This document shows positions 20,389 to 29,129 of a DNA stretch of 56,024 nt, one piece after another. Each line of letters starts with the position of its first letter. Within the stretch, counting starts at the first letter, position 1. This stretch comes from Gammaproteobacteria bacterium (GTDB taxonomy: Bacteria > Pseudomonadota > Gammaproteobacteria > HK1): assembly GCA_022826505.1 (NCBI GenBank), contig JAJDUQ010000220.1, positions 1-56,024 of the forward strand, written 5' to 3'. Below the pieces are notes generated by a model that searched no databases, was not told the DNA's origin, and worked only from the letters and a program-made list of their open reading frames with translations. A program made the translations under genes and the position numbers.

Positions 20389-21342
20389 ATGCGCATCAAG
20401 GTCGGCGTCGTGATGGACCCCATCGGTTCCATCACCGTGAAGAAGGACACCACGCTCGCGATGATGCTGGCCGCCCGGCGACGCGGCTGGGATCTTCGGT
20501 ACATGGAGCTCGGCGACCTGTTCGTCCGCGACGGTACCGCCCATGCCCGAATGCGTCCCGTCGAGGTACGCGACGACCCGCATGACTGGTACACCCTGGG
20601 CGATCCACGAACCGAGCCGCTGGCGTCGCTCGACGTCGTGCTGATGCGCAAGGACCCGCCATTCGACATGGAGTTCGTGTATTCCACCTACATCCTGGAG
20701 CGGGCGGAGGCCGAAGGCGTGCTCGTCATCAACCGGCCGCAGAGTCTGCGCGACGCCAACGAGAAGATGTTCACCGCCTGGTTCCCGCAGTGCTGTCCGC
20801 CGACTCTGGTGACCCGCGAGCACGCTCGGATGGGAGCCTTTCTCGCCGAGCATGGGGACATCATCGTCAAGCCGCTGGACGGCATGGGCGGCATGTCCAT
20901 CTTCAGGATTCGCACCGGCGATCCGAACGTGAACGTCGTCTTCGAGACCCTGACCCTGCAACAGACCCGGTATGCGATGTGCCAGCGCTACATCCCCGAG
21001 ATTCGAGACGGCGACAAGCGGGTGCTGCTGATCGAAGGAGAGCCGATCGACTACGCGCTCGCCAGGGTTCCGGCCGACGACGATGCACGCGGCAACCTCG
21101 CGGCCGGCGCCCGGGGGGTGGCGATGGAAATCACGCCGCGGATGCGCGCCATCGCGAACGAGGTGGGGCCGGTGCTGCGCGACAAGGGGCTCGTCTTCGT
21201 CGGACTCGACGTCATCGGCGACTGGCTCACCGAGATCAACGTCACCAGTCCGACGTGCGTGCGCGAGATCGACGCCGCGTGCGGGGTCGACATCGCCGCA
21301 GAGCTCATGAGCGCCATCGAGACACGGCTCGCGGCCCGCTGA
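20389..21342 (+). CDS. gshB: glutathione synthetase
   Basis: ATP-grasp ligase joining gamma-glutamylcysteine and glycine. The 317-residue protein begins MRIKVGVVMDPIGSI, and has the N-terminal substrate domain (YMELGDLFVRDG, MRKDPPFDMEF), the ATP-grasp loop KPLDGMGGMSIFRI, the RYIPEIRDGDKRVLLI strand and the metal site FVGLDVIGDWLTEINVTSPT. The start is supported by AAGGAG 6 bases upstream. It heads a gshB-tonB-algH cluster of the order seen in Pseudomonas. Confidence 0.97.
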   Translation: MRIKVGVVMDPIGSITVKKDTTLAMMLAARRRGWDLRYMELGDLFVRDGTAHARMRPVEVRDDPHDWYTLGDPRTEPLASLDVVLMRKDPPFDMEFVYSTYILERAEAEGVLVINRPQSLRDANEKMFTAWFPQCCPPTLVTREHARMGAFLAEHGDIIVKPLDGMGGMSIFRIRTGDPNVNVVFETLTLQQTRYAMCQRYIPEIRDGDKRVLLIEGEPIDYALARVPADDDARGNLAAGARGVAMEITPRMRAIANEVGPVLRDKGLVFVGLDVIGDWLTEINVTSPTCVREIDAACGVDIAAELMSAIETRLAAR

Positions 21343-21368
21343 CGTCCGGCGTTCGCTGGAACACTGCG

Positions 21369-22325
21369 TTGCATGCGCTCACCACCCACCCCGACGTCTC
21401 GCCCGGCGACCGCCTCGGCGCCACGGCCGTTTTCGCGATCATCGCCCATCTCGTCGTCATTCTCGGAGTGACGTTCGTCCCCGAAGATCGCCCTGAGTTC
21501 CGTCCCGTGACCCTCGATGTGGCGCTGGTGCCGTCGAGTTCGGAGGCGGCTCCGGACACGCCCGAGTTTCTTGCCCGGGCGAACCACGATGGTGGTGGCG
21601 ACGGTGTCGAGAAGCGCCGACCGGACATCGCCACGCCGGCGCCGCCCGTCGCCGAGGAATCGGCCCCGACGCCGGTCGATCCGGAAACCGGGACGGAGAT
21701 CCCGTCCGCCGAGCCGGTGCGACGGCCCGCACCGGCGCAGGCGGCACGCACGTTGCTCGAAGTGCGCGCTGTCGCGGAATCCGGGCAGCCGGAGGAGGCC
21801 CGGCCCGCGCAGACCGCCGGCGAGTCCGATCCGGCGCCGATTCCGACACCCGCCACCGCACCTTCCTCGGTGCAGGACACTGATACCGCTCCACCCGTGA
21901 GTCGCAGCGCCGCGTTCGCGGCCCTGAGCGCAGAGATTGAACGCAAGCTGCTGGCATATTCGGAGCGTCCGCGGCGCAAGTGGATCTCGGCCCGCACCCG
22001 AGATCACGAATTCGCGGCCTACCTGGACGCGTGGCGGCGCAAGGTCGAGCGGGTCGGCAACCTCAACTACCCGGATGACGCCGCGCGCCGCGGACTCTCC
22101 GGCGATCTGCTTCTCGAGGTTGCCCTCAATCCGGACGGAACCGTCGAGGACATGGCGCTGCGGCGCTCCTCGGGGCAGCGGGTTCTCGACGAAGCCGCGG
22201 TGCGCATCGTGCATCTCGCCGCACCGTTCGAGAGATTCCCCGAGGCCATCGCGCGGGAGGTGGACATTCTCCATATCCAGCGCACATGGGTCTTCCATGC
22301 GAACCGCCGATTCCCCGACCCGTAG
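21369..22325 (+). CDS. TonB family protein (energy transducer type)
   Basis: Inner-membrane-anchored periplasmic protein, 318 residues from a TTG start. It has one membrane helix (about residues 18-34), a long proline/glutamate/alanine-rich region spanning the periplasm, and a C-terminal TonB-like domain: YLDAWRRKVERVGNLNYPD, then LLLEVALNPDGTVEDMALRRSSG, ending IQRTWVF. No ATG is available at the right position, so TTG 21369, 26 bases after gshB, is the likeliest start. In Pseudomonas a similar gene (tonB3) lies between gshB and algH and affects twitching and pilus assembly; that role is only suggested by synteny here. No ExbB/ExbD genes are present. Confidence 0.88.
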   Translation: MHALTTHPDVSPGDRLGATAVFAIIAHLVVILGVTFVPEDRPEFRPVTLDVALVPSSSEAAPDTPEFLARANHDGGGDGVEKRRPDIATPAPPVAEESAPTPVDPETGTEIPSAEPVRRPAPAQAARTLLEVRAVAESGQPEEARPAQTAGESDPAPIPTPATAPSSVQDTDTAPPVSRSAAFAALSAEIERKLLAYSERPRRKWISARTRDHEFAAYLDAWRRKVERVGNLNYPDDAARRGLSGDLLLEVALNPDGTVEDMALRRSSGQRVLDEAAVRIVHLAAPFERFPEAIAREVDILHIQRTWVFHANRRFPDP

Positions 22326-22398
22326 CCCAGGCGACGCCGCCCGCGGGCGCACTTTCCCGAACCCTTGTCGCGGCCGTGCACCCTGCGATAATGACCCC

Positions 22399-22950
22399 AT
22401 GGACCTGACCAACCAGTTTCTCATCGCGATGCCGAGCCTCGCGGATCCGAACTTCCATCGGACCGTGACCTTCATGTGCGCACACAATGAGGACGGTGCG
22501 ATGGGCATCGTCATCAACCGGCCGCTCGACATCAAGCTCACCGCAGTCCTCGACCACATGAGCATCGAGACGACCTCTCCCGACGCCGGGCGGATTCCCG
22601 TGCTTCAGGGCGGTCCGGTGCAGCGCGAACGAGGATTCGTCATCCACCATCCACCGGGGGACTGGGACGCGGTGCTCAGGGTCGGAGACGACATCGGCAT
22701 CGCGACGTCGAAGGACATTCTCTCCGCCGTGGCGCAAGGCCGCGGTCCGGATCGGGTCATCATCGCCCTCGGTTACGCAGGATGGGGAGCCGGACAGCTC
22801 GAGCACGAGGTGCAGCAGAACGCGTGGCTGAGCGGACCGGCGGATTCGAGCATCATCTTCGACACGCCCTACGAGGACCGATGGACATCGGCGGCGCGCC
22901 TGCTCGGCATCGAGCCTCACAACCTGTCCGGCGACGCCGGCCACGCCTGA
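22399..22950 (+). CDS. algH: UPF0301/AlgH (YqgE) family protein
   Basis: Small conserved cytosolic protein of unresolved biochemical role. The 183-residue sequence begins MDLTNQFLIAMPSLADPNF and contains the family's VTFMCAHNEDGAMGIVINRPL, the LQGGPVQRERGFVIH segment and the GYAGWGAGQLEHEVQQNAWL signature. AlgH was named for an effect on alginate in Pseudomonas. It follows the tonB-like gene by 73 bases. In many gammaproteobacteria ruvX (yqgF) comes next, but it is not found here. Confidence 0.95.
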   Translation: MDLTNQFLIAMPSLADPNFHRTVTFMCAHNEDGAMGIVINRPLDIKLTAVLDHMSIETTSPDAGRIPVLQGGPVQRERGFVIHHPPGDWDAVLRVGDDIGIATSKDILSAVAQGRGPDRVIIALGYAGWGAGQLEHEVQQNAWLSGPADSSIIFDTPYEDRWTSAARLLGIEPHNLSGDAGHA

Positions 22951-23097
22951 GAGCGTTCGCCCGCGAGCTCTCGTGGCGTTCCAGCTACCGCAATTCGCGG
23001 GAGATTCTTCACCCGGTGGATTGCGTCGGCCCACCGAAGCCCGGGACTTCGGATTACACTCCGCATCCGTTCCATGTCCGCATGAGGATTCAGTGCG

Positions 23098-23388
23098 ATG
23101 AGCAAGATCTGTCTGGTGGTGGATTTCACGGTCAAGCCGGGTTCGAAGGCGCAGTTCCTGCAAATCATCGGTGAGCACGCATCGAAGACACTCGAGAACG
23201 AGGAAGGGTGTCTTCAGTTCGAGGTATGCGATCCGGTCGAAGGCGGCAACCGCGTCTTCCTCTACGAGATGTACGCCGACGACGCCGCATTCGAGGTCCA
23301 CAAGGGGTCGCCGACCCTCGCACGGACCCGCGAGCGTTACGCGGACATCGTCGAGTCGCGCGACATCCACGTCTGCAACGTTCTTTGA
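23098..23388 (+). CDS. antibiotic biosynthesis monooxygenase (ABM) domain protein
   Basis: Small ferredoxin-like fold protein of 96 residues resembling putative quinol monooxygenases such as YgiN. The pattern is typical: an N-terminal strand (ICLVVDFTVKPG), an amphipathic helix ending in NEEGCLQFEVC, then FLYEMYADDAAFEVHKGSP and a last strand ending at the C-terminus. Its substrate is unknown. It lies 15 bases upstream of the glutathione S-transferase gene and is probably co-transcribed with it. Confidence 0.88.
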   Translation: MSKICLVVDFTVKPGSKAQFLQIIGEHASKTLENEEGCLQFEVCDPVEGGNRVFLYEMYADDAAFEVHKGSPTLARTRERYADIVESRDIHVCNVL

Positions 23389-23403
23389 AAGGGGAAGACG
23401 GCG

Positions 23404-23997
23404 ATGATCACGCTTTACGGCGGACCGCGTTCCGGCAACGCCTACAAGGCACGTCTGCTCCTGACCCTGCTCGGGCTGGAGTTCGAGGAGACCGTCATCA
23501 ACCTCCAGGCCGGGGAGAACCGGACCGAGTCGTTCCTCGCCCTGAACCCCCGCGGGCAGATTCCGACCCTGGTCGACGGCGACGTGACGGTGTGGGACTC
23601 GCAGGCGATCCTCGTCTACCTGGCGCGGCGCTACGGCGAGGCGTGGCTGCCGGCGGAGCCGGCGGCGATGGCCGAGGTGATGCAATGGCTCGCGCTGGCG
23701 GAGAACGAGCTGCTGTTCGGACTCGCCCGCGCCCGCGCGATCAAGTCCTTCGGTCTCGACTTCGACCTCGCGTCGAGCCAGGCCTACGGGCACGAGGGGC
23801 TGAAGGTGCTGGAGAAGCGGCTCGCAGGACATGCGTGGCTCGCGGCCGGCAAGCCCACCATCGCCGACATCGCCTGCATGCCCTACTGCGCCCTTTCCTG
23901 GATGGGCGGCATCGCGCTCGACGACTATCCGTCGGTCCGGGCGTGGATCGACCGTGTTCGCGCCCTTCCGGGCTTCGTCGCGATGGAGGGGATCTGA
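23404..23997 (+). CDS. glutathione S-transferase family protein
   Basis: The 197-residue protein has a thioredoxin-like N-terminal domain (ITLYGGPRSGNAYKARLLLT; LNPRGQIPTLVDGD with the cis-proline; VWDSQAILVYLARRYG glutathione-binding segment) and a helical C-terminal domain ending with the PTIADIACMPYC segment. Ser11 of the RSGNAYKA motif is the candidate catalytic residue, as in beta-class-like or plant-type GSTs. It follows the ABM gene by 15 bases with a good AAAGGGGAAG ribosome site. The substrate is unknown. Confidence 0.92.
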   Translation: MITLYGGPRSGNAYKARLLLTLLGLEFEETVINLQAGENRTESFLALNPRGQIPTLVDGDVTVWDSQAILVYLARRYGEAWLPAEPAAMAEVMQWLALAENELLFGLARARAIKSFGLDFDLASSQAYGHEGLKVLEKRLAGHAWLAAGKPTIADIACMPYCALSWMGGIALDDYPSVRAWIDRVRALPGFVAMEGI

Positions 23998-24358
23998 GTG
24001 CGTCGACCGGTATGGGGCCGTCGCGGAGCCCTGCCCGTACCCTCGCCGCCGATCGCCGACGGCGGTGCCCGCCCCTGGCCCGGTGAGGCGCCGGCGAAGG
24101 GCAAGGGCCGGCGGGCGAAGCGCGTCACCGCCACGCTCAAGGCGGTGAAGGAGATGCGCCCCGCCTGCACCGAGATCATCATCTGCACGGGACTTCGCAC
24201 CCGCGGCGGTCAACAGCTCTGGGGTGTCTGGTGGCCACCGGGCTCCTGTGCGACCGCAAGCAGCGCGGCTGAGCGACGCTCTCCGCGGGCGTCCGGCCGG
24301 CCCGCGCCGGTCGGGCGTCCTTCGTCCGGATTCCGATTCTGACAGCGAGGGCACCACG
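23998..24358. other. 361-base region without a recognisable gene
   Basis: Open frames exist on both strands (for example a plus-strand frame with KEMRPACTEIIICTG), but none has a convincing family, start or ribosome site. It adjoins a recombination scar with two truncated genes, so it may be decaying former coding sequence. Confidence 0.4.
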
Positions 24359-24458
24359 ATGATCCAGCAGGACATCGCGACGAGACGCGCGCGGGACCTG
24401 GAGCGCTATCACCGCCGGGTCGCCGAGCGCAGGGCGAAGGGGCTGTGCCTGAGCGATT
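24359..24458 (+). pseudogene. 5' fragment of an arginine-rich small protein gene
   Basis: An ATG at 24359 opens MIQQDIATRRARDLERYH followed by an Arg-rich stretch ending GLCL. This composition resembles the start of small Arg-rich proteins that continue into a CxxCG zinc-ribbon motif, which I recall only loosely. After about 33 codons the frame runs into the antisense of the DUF6351 remnant and the expected cysteine motif is missing, so the gene appears cut at a deletion junction near 24458. Confidence 0.4.
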
Positions 24459-25225
24459 CCACCACGTCGGGGCAGAACTCACCGACCGCGACCCGCCCGG
24501 CCTTGAACGAGACGTTGCGCATCGTCTCGAGCACCCGAAAGCCCGCGACCGCTCGCATCTGCGCCTCGCTGAAGAGGCCGGCCCCTTCGTTCTCGAAGTA
24601 CCGGTTCAGCAGCCGCGTGTCCGTGACCATCGGGATCGTGCTCGAAGTCACGTCGGGGAAGCTGCATCCCGGGATGATCCCGTCGAGCAGGCCCGGGTAG
24701 TTGTCCGCAATCTGATGATTCTGGTATGCCCCGCCCGAGCAACCCCAGCCGATGGTGCAGCGCGGCACGCCGTAGCCTTCGATGAAGCGTTCCTTGACCA
24801 TCATCATGGTCTCGGCGGCCAGCACGTCGTTGCAGTTGTTGCCGTGCACGTTGAGGCTCGAGGACGCGATTGCGTAGCCCTGAGCGAGCATCCAGAGCTC
24901 GGTGACGCCGCCGGTGCGGTCGCCCTGGCGAAACCAGCCGTTCACGCAGCCGCCCAAAGGTGTAGATGAGCCGCCCGTTCCAGCCGGGCGAGATCGTCCA
25001 GGGGTCCGGCTCGGTGCCGTGGGCGGGATCGTGCAGCATCGCAATCTGGTACACGGCGCGGTTGATGGTGCCGGTCTCGATGCGCACGACGAAGGGCACG
25101 GTCGCGCCGGTCAGCGTGGTCGTGAACGCCAAGTCTGCGGGTCGGGATGTGGGCTCTGCGAGCGGCTGCAGCTCGTCGCCCTCCGTGGAGCCAGACGCAT
25201 ATTCGATGCGGCGCGCGATGAAAGA
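24459..25225 (-). pseudogene. remnant of a DUF6351-family (esterase-like) gene, frameshifted
   Basis: An internal fragment of a large secreted esterase-like protein. The upstream part reads LQPLAEPTSRPADLAFTTT, IETGTINRAVYQIAMLHDP and SPGWNGRLIYTFG. The frame must then change near 24955-24965 to continue as GGCVNGWFRQGD, SSLNVHGNNCNDVLAAETMM and IGWGCSGGAYQNHQIADNYP. GWGCSGGAYQ resembles an alpha/beta-hydrolase nucleophile elbow with Cys-Ser-Gly-Gly. The N-terminus is absent (fused to the ligase gene's 3' region), and the C-terminus stops at the junction near 24459. The gene is therefore truncated at both ends and carries at least one indel. Confidence 0.65.
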
Positions 25226-26931
25226 CGCCCCGAACGGCCCCGGGCGCGCGGGACGCCCGCGCGCCCGGGAGACCCGCCCAACCGCCGGAGCTTGAATCGC
25301 AGAATTTTTCCGGTGGCCGTCTTCGGCAGGTCGGCGGCGAACTCGATCCAGCGCGGATACTTGAACGGCGCGAGCCGGTCCTTCACGAACTCCTGGAGCG
25401 CGGCGGCGAACGCCTCGTCGGTCTCGACACCCTCGCGCGGCACCACGAACGCTTTCGGCTTGACCAGGCCCCGCTCGTCCTCGGCGCCGACCACGGCGGC
25501 CTCGAGCACCGCCTCGTGCCCGAGCAGCACGGATTCCACCTCGAACGGCGACACCCACTGTCCGCCGACCTTGAGCATGTCGTCGGTGCGCCCGCAGTAG
25601 TGGTAGCGGCCCTCTTCGTCCACCACGTACTTGTCCCCGGTGCGGGTCCAGGGCCCGTGGAACGTGTCCAGCGACTTCTCCCGCTGGTTCCAGTACGCGA
25701 CCGCCGAGGAGTCGCCGCTCACCCACAGCTCGCCGATCTCGCTCCGAGCGGCGGGCTCGCCGGTCTCGGCGACCAGCTTGAGCCGGTACCCGGGCACCGC
25801 GGTCCCCGAGGTGCCGTAGCGCACGTCGCCACTGCGGTTGGAGAGGAAGATGTGGAGCATCTCGGTCGAGCCCAGCCCGTCGAGGATGGGGGCGCCGAAG
25901 CGCTCCTCCCACGCGGCGCCGACCTCCGCCGGCAGCGCCTCGCCGGCCGAAACCGCGAGACGCAGCCGCGACGCATCGTCTCCGGTAGCGTCGGCCGGCA
26001 GCGCGAGCATCGCGCCGTAGAGCGTCGGCACGCCGTAGAAGATGGTCGGCCGGTGCTCGCGCAGGACCGCCATCACCGCGTCCGGGGTCGGGCGGCCGGC
26101 GAGGACCACCGCCGTCGCGCCGACGTAGAACGGGAACGTCATGCCGTTGCCGAGACCGTAGGCGAAGAAGAGCTTGGCGGCGGAGTAGACCAGATCGTCC
26201 TCCCGGATCCCGAGCGTCCCCACACCGTAGTGCACGGCGGTGGTGACCAGGTCTCGATGCAGGTGCATCGAGCCCTTCGGCGTGCCGGTGGAGCCGGAGG
26301 TGTAGAGCCAGAACGCGACGTCGTCCCGGGTGGTGGGGGCGGCGTCGAGACTCGGTGACGCGCCATCGAGCAGCACCGCCAGGCGGTGTCGTCCGGGTCC
26401 TCCGCTCGCTGCCGCCGCTTGCGGGTGGCCGGCGGCGCCGGCTATCTCGGCCGTTTGCGCGTTGCCGCGCACCTCGCCTCCGGCGACCACGACGTGCTCG
26501 ACATGAGGCTGATCCGCAAGCGCGGGTGCGAACCGGCCGAGCAATGCATCGCTCACCACCACGATTCGCGCCCGCGAGTCGCGCAGCAGATGGGCGTAGT
26601 CGTCCGAGGTCAGCAGGGTGTTGATCGGAATCGGCACGCAACCGGCCTTGATCGCTCCCCAGAACACCGCCGGAAAGTCGATGTCGTCGAGCATGCACAT
26701 CAGCACCCTCGTCTCCATCCTCGCCCCGAGCGCGCGCAGCGCATTGCCCGCGCGATTCACCCGCTCCGCCAGCTCGCCGTAGCTACAGCCACCCGAGGTG
26801 TCGATGAAGGCGGTCTTCTCCGCCCGTCCCTTCGCGAGATTGGCGTCGATGAACTCGACCGCCGCGTTGTACTCGCGCGGCAGATCGATCGTGGCCGGCA
26901 CGGTGCTGCTGTCGACTGTGGCGAGTTGCAC
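25111..26931 (-). CDS. benzoate-CoA ligase family acyl-CoA synthetase
   Basis: AMP-forming ligase activating an aromatic or alicyclic carboxylic acid with CoA. The 606-residue frame contains the adenylate-forming P-loop FWLYTSGSTGTPKG, the FFAYGLGNGMTFPFYVGA and DGLGSTEMLHIFLSN segments typical of the benzoate-CoA ligase group, the YHYCGRTDDMLKVGG hinge and the catalytic lysine in LPKTATGKILRFKLR. The family normally ends within a few residues of that motif. Here no stop codon follows, and about 53 unrelated residues are added, crossing a perfect hairpin (25239-25269) and the DUF6351 remnant. The native stop was probably lost in the rearrangement; the functional part ends near 25273. Activity may survive. 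Confidence 0.88.
   Translation of the reverse strand: MQLATVDSSTVPATIDLPREYNAAVEFIDANLAKGRAEKTAFIDTSGGCSYGELAERVNRAGNALRALGARMETRVLMCMLDDIDFPAVFWGAIKAGCVPIPINTLLTSDDYAHLLRDSRARIVVVSDALLGRFAPALADQPHVEHVVVAGGEVRGNAQTAEIAGAAGHPQAAAASGGPGRHRLAVLLDGASPSLDAAPTTRDDVAFWLYTSGSTGTPKGSMHLHRDLVTTAVHYGVGTLGIREDDLVYSAAKLFFAYGLGNGMTFPFYVGATAVVLAGRPTPDAVMAVLREHRPTIFYGVPTLYGAMLALPADATGDDASRLRLAVSAGEALPAEVGAAWEERFGAPILDGLGSTEMLHIFLSNRSGDVRYGTSGTAVPGYRLKLVAETGEPAARSEIGELWVSGDSSAVAYWNQREKSLDTFHGPWTRTGDKYVVDEEGRYHYCGRTDDMLKVGGQWVSPFEVESVLLGHEAVLEAAVVGAEDERGLVKPKAFVVPREGVETDEAFAAALQEFVKDRLAPFKYPRWIEFAADLPKTATGKILRFKLRRLGGSPGRAGVPRARGRSGRLSSRAASNMRLAPRRATSCSRSQSPHPDPQTWRSRPR
25239..25269. terminator. perfect 14-bp hairpin at the 3' end of the ligase gene
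   Basis: CCCGGGCGCGCGGG (25239-25252) pairs perfectly with CCCGCGCGCCCGGG (25256-25269) around an ACG loop, right after the end of the conserved ligase domain. It could be the former transcription terminator or a dispersed extragenic palindrome; its right arm resembles the repeats at 20184-20262. No T-run follows. Confidence 0.5.
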
Positions 26932-27035
26932 GGACGGTTTCCTCCTTGTCAGCGCCCTGCGCCGGCTGCTGGACAGCGACTACGGAGCCGTGCAGGGATC
27001 GGGGCGCTGAGCGCGCGGTGCCGAGCCGGCGCGAC

Positions 27036-28058
27036 TCACCCGTCGATGTACTCCCGCAACGTGTCGTGCAGCGACTTCGGGATGGTGACGCCCTCGGCCG
27101 GAGTGCGCTCGCGCGCCCGGAACCTGCGATCGGACGGCAGCCGGGTTCCGTCCTGCTCGAGGATCTTCGCGAAGAGTTTCTCCGAGTGGGCGAGTTGCGC
27201 GTCGCGATTGCCGTCGCCGACGCAGCGCGCGGGGTCGATCGCGATCATGAACTCGCCCCCGCAGGGAGCCCCGACCTTGCCGGCATCCCTCTCGGTGGCC
27301 TCGAAGCTGAACACGTCGCCAATCAGCGCGCCCGCGAGCAGCTCGACCATCAGCGCGATGGCCGCGCCCTTGTAGCCTCCGAAGGGAAGCTGGGCACCGG
27401 CCAGTCCGGTGGCGGGGTCGGTGGTCGGCTCGCCGTCGGGGCCAATTGCCCAGCCTTCGGGAATCGACTTTCCGTCACGCAGATGAATCTGGATCTCGCC
27501 GCGGGCGCTGGCGCTCGAAGCCTGGTCGAAGACCAGCGGCGGCCGCCCGGCCCGAGGCCAGGCAAACGCCATCGGGTTGGTGCCGTACACCGGTTTGGTA
27601 CCGCCGGCCGGCGCGACGTACTGAAGCGCGGCGGTGAACGCGAACGCGACGAGTCCGCGCTCGGCGAGACGCTCCACCTCGGGCCAGAGCGCCGCGACGT
27701 TGTAGGCATTCACGATGCAGAGCGCCGCTATGCCGAACTCGCGGGACCGTTTCTCCAGCGGGCCGGCGGCGAGTTGCAGCGTGAGGGGTGCGAATCCGAA
27801 ATGCGAATCCGCCTGCAGCACCGCGGGGGTGAGGTCGCGGAACGTCGGCTCCGCATCGGGCGAGACGTTCGCCGCCTGCAGCGCCTTGACGTAGAAGGGG
27901 ATGCGGAACAGGCCGTGCGACGTGCATTCGTCGCGCTCCGCCGCGGTGACGGTGTCGGCAATCGCACCGGCGTGCCTTTCGGAAAATCCCTTGGCGCGGA
28001 GCGCCTCGCTTGCAATCCCGTGCACTTCGTCGAGCGTCAGATGTACGCGGTCGTTCAC
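27036..28058 (-). CDS. Ldh family oxidoreductase (malate/L-lactate dehydrogenase type 2)
   Basis: NAD(P)-dependent 2-hydroxyacid or ureidoglycolate dehydrogenase-like enzyme of the AllD/MDH type-2 fold. The 340-residue protein has the N-terminal helix pair ending in TAAERDECTSHGLFRIPFY (substrate histidine in SHG), the DSHFGFAPLTLQLA and GIAALCIVNAYNVAALWPEVERLAERGLVA-type core (here shortened), YGTNPMAFAWP, and the LPFGGYKGAAIALMVELLAG nucleotide-site segment. Length and order are typical. It is divergent from the alpha/beta hydrolase gene at 28173. The true substrate is unknown. Confidence 0.88.
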   Translation of the reverse strand: MNDRVHLTLDEVHGIASEALRAKGFSERHAGAIADTVTAAERDECTSHGLFRIPFYVKALQAANVSPDAEPTFRDLTPAVLQADSHFGFAPLTLQLAAGPLEKRSREFGIAALCIVNAYNVAALWPEVERLAERGLVAFAFTAALQYVAPAGGTKPVYGTNPMAFAWPRAGRPPLVFDQASSASARGEIQIHLRDGKSIPEGWAIGPDGEPTTDPATGLAGAQLPFGGYKGAAIALMVELLAGALIGDVFSFEATERDAGKVGAPCGGEFMIAIDPARCVGDGNRDAQLAHSEKLFAKILEQDGTRLPSDRRFRARERTPAEGVTIPKSLHDTLREYIDG

Positions 28059-28172
28059 GGCATGTCCTCATGGTCGTCCGGACGGTGGGGGGTTCCGTAT
28101 ACTGGCTCGCCGCCGGCCGCGCAACCCGATACCACCCTCACAGCCATTGCAGGACCCCACCGGAGGAACGCC

Positions 28173-29129
28173 ATGACCGCGATGCCGGTTCATCCACAGA
28201 TTCAGCAGGTCATCGACGCACTCGCCGCCTCGGACTTCAGGCCGATTCACGAACTGACGCCGACGCAGGTGCGCAAGCAGTACGAACGGATGATCGAGGC
28301 GCGCGGCGTGGAGCCGGCACCGGTCGGCGCGATCGAGGACCGGTCGATACCCGGTGCGGGTGGGGAAATTCCGGTGCGATTCTATCGTCCGGAGATCGAC
28401 GCCGGGGCACGGCCGGGGCTCGTGTACTTCCACGGCGGCGGGCACGTCATGGGCGACATCGACACCCACGATGCGGTCGCCCGCAACCTGTGCACCGGTG
28501 CCGGGTGCGTGGTGGTGTCGGTCGACTACCGGCTTGCACCGGAGCACAAGTTTCCCGCCGCGGCCGAGGATGCGCTCGCGGCGGTACGGTGGTGCGCGGC
28601 TCACGGCGCGGAAATTGGAATCGATTCGGGAAGGATCGCGGTCGGCGGAGACAGCGCCGGCGGGAATCTCGCGGCGGTGGCGGCACTGATGGCGCGCAAT
28701 GCCGGGAAGCCCGCCATCCGGCTCCAGGTGCTCGTCTACCCGGTCACGGACTACACGTGCGAAACCGGCTCGTACCACACCTACGCGCGGGGATACGGGG
28801 CTCTGGAGGCGGACTCGATGCGCTGGTTTCGCGATCACTACCTGCGCGACGAAACGGATCGGCTCGACTGGCGGGCGGCGCCGCTGCGCGCCGGCGACCT
28901 CTCCGGCCTGGCGCCGGCGCTGGTCCTCACCGCCCAGTGCGACGTCCTGCACGACGAAGGGGAGGCGTACGCGCAAAGGCTGCGCGAAGCGGGAGTCGAC
29001 GTCGAGTACGTGGACTGCGAGGGAATGATCCACGGATTCTTCACGATGACGCCGATAATCGACGGCGCGGTGCGGGCGCAGGCGCTGGTGTGCGACGCGC
29101 TGAAGCGCACATTCGCGTCGGACGAATGA
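28173..29129 (+). CDS. alpha/beta hydrolase of the hormone-sensitive lipase family
   Basis: Carboxylesterase-type enzyme of 318 residues. It has the HGGGHVMGD oxyanion motif, the nucleophile elbow GGDSAGGNLA (Ser in GDSAGG), the acid in LTAQCDVLHDEGEAYA and the catalytic histidine in GMIHGFF. These define bacterial family IV (HSL) esterases. The start is supported by GGAGG at 28162-28166. Its stop overlaps the start of the TauD-type gene (ATGA), so the two are translationally coupled. Confidence 0.93.
   Translation: MTAMPVHPQIQQVIDALAASDFRPIHELTPTQVRKQYERMIEARGVEPAPVGAIEDRSIPGAGGEIPVRFYRPEIDAGARPGLVYFHGGGHVMGDIDTHDAVARNLCTGAGCVVVSVDYRLAPEHKFPAAAEDALAAVRWCAAHGAEIGIDSGRIAVGGDSAGGNLAAVAALMARNAGKPAIRLQVLVYPVTDYTCETGSYHTYARGYGALEADSMRWFRDHYLRDETDRLDWRAAPLRAGDLSGLAPALVLTAQCDVLHDEGEAYAQRLREAGVDVEYVDCEGMIHGFFTMTPIIDGAVRAQALVCDALKRTFASDE

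Noticed and set aside
24409..25044. An intact 211-residue esterase-like protein
   Set aside because: Its apparent first 30 residues are out of frame with the homologous upstream segment; the true N-terminus is missing and the C-terminus is cut, so it is treated as part of a pseudogene.
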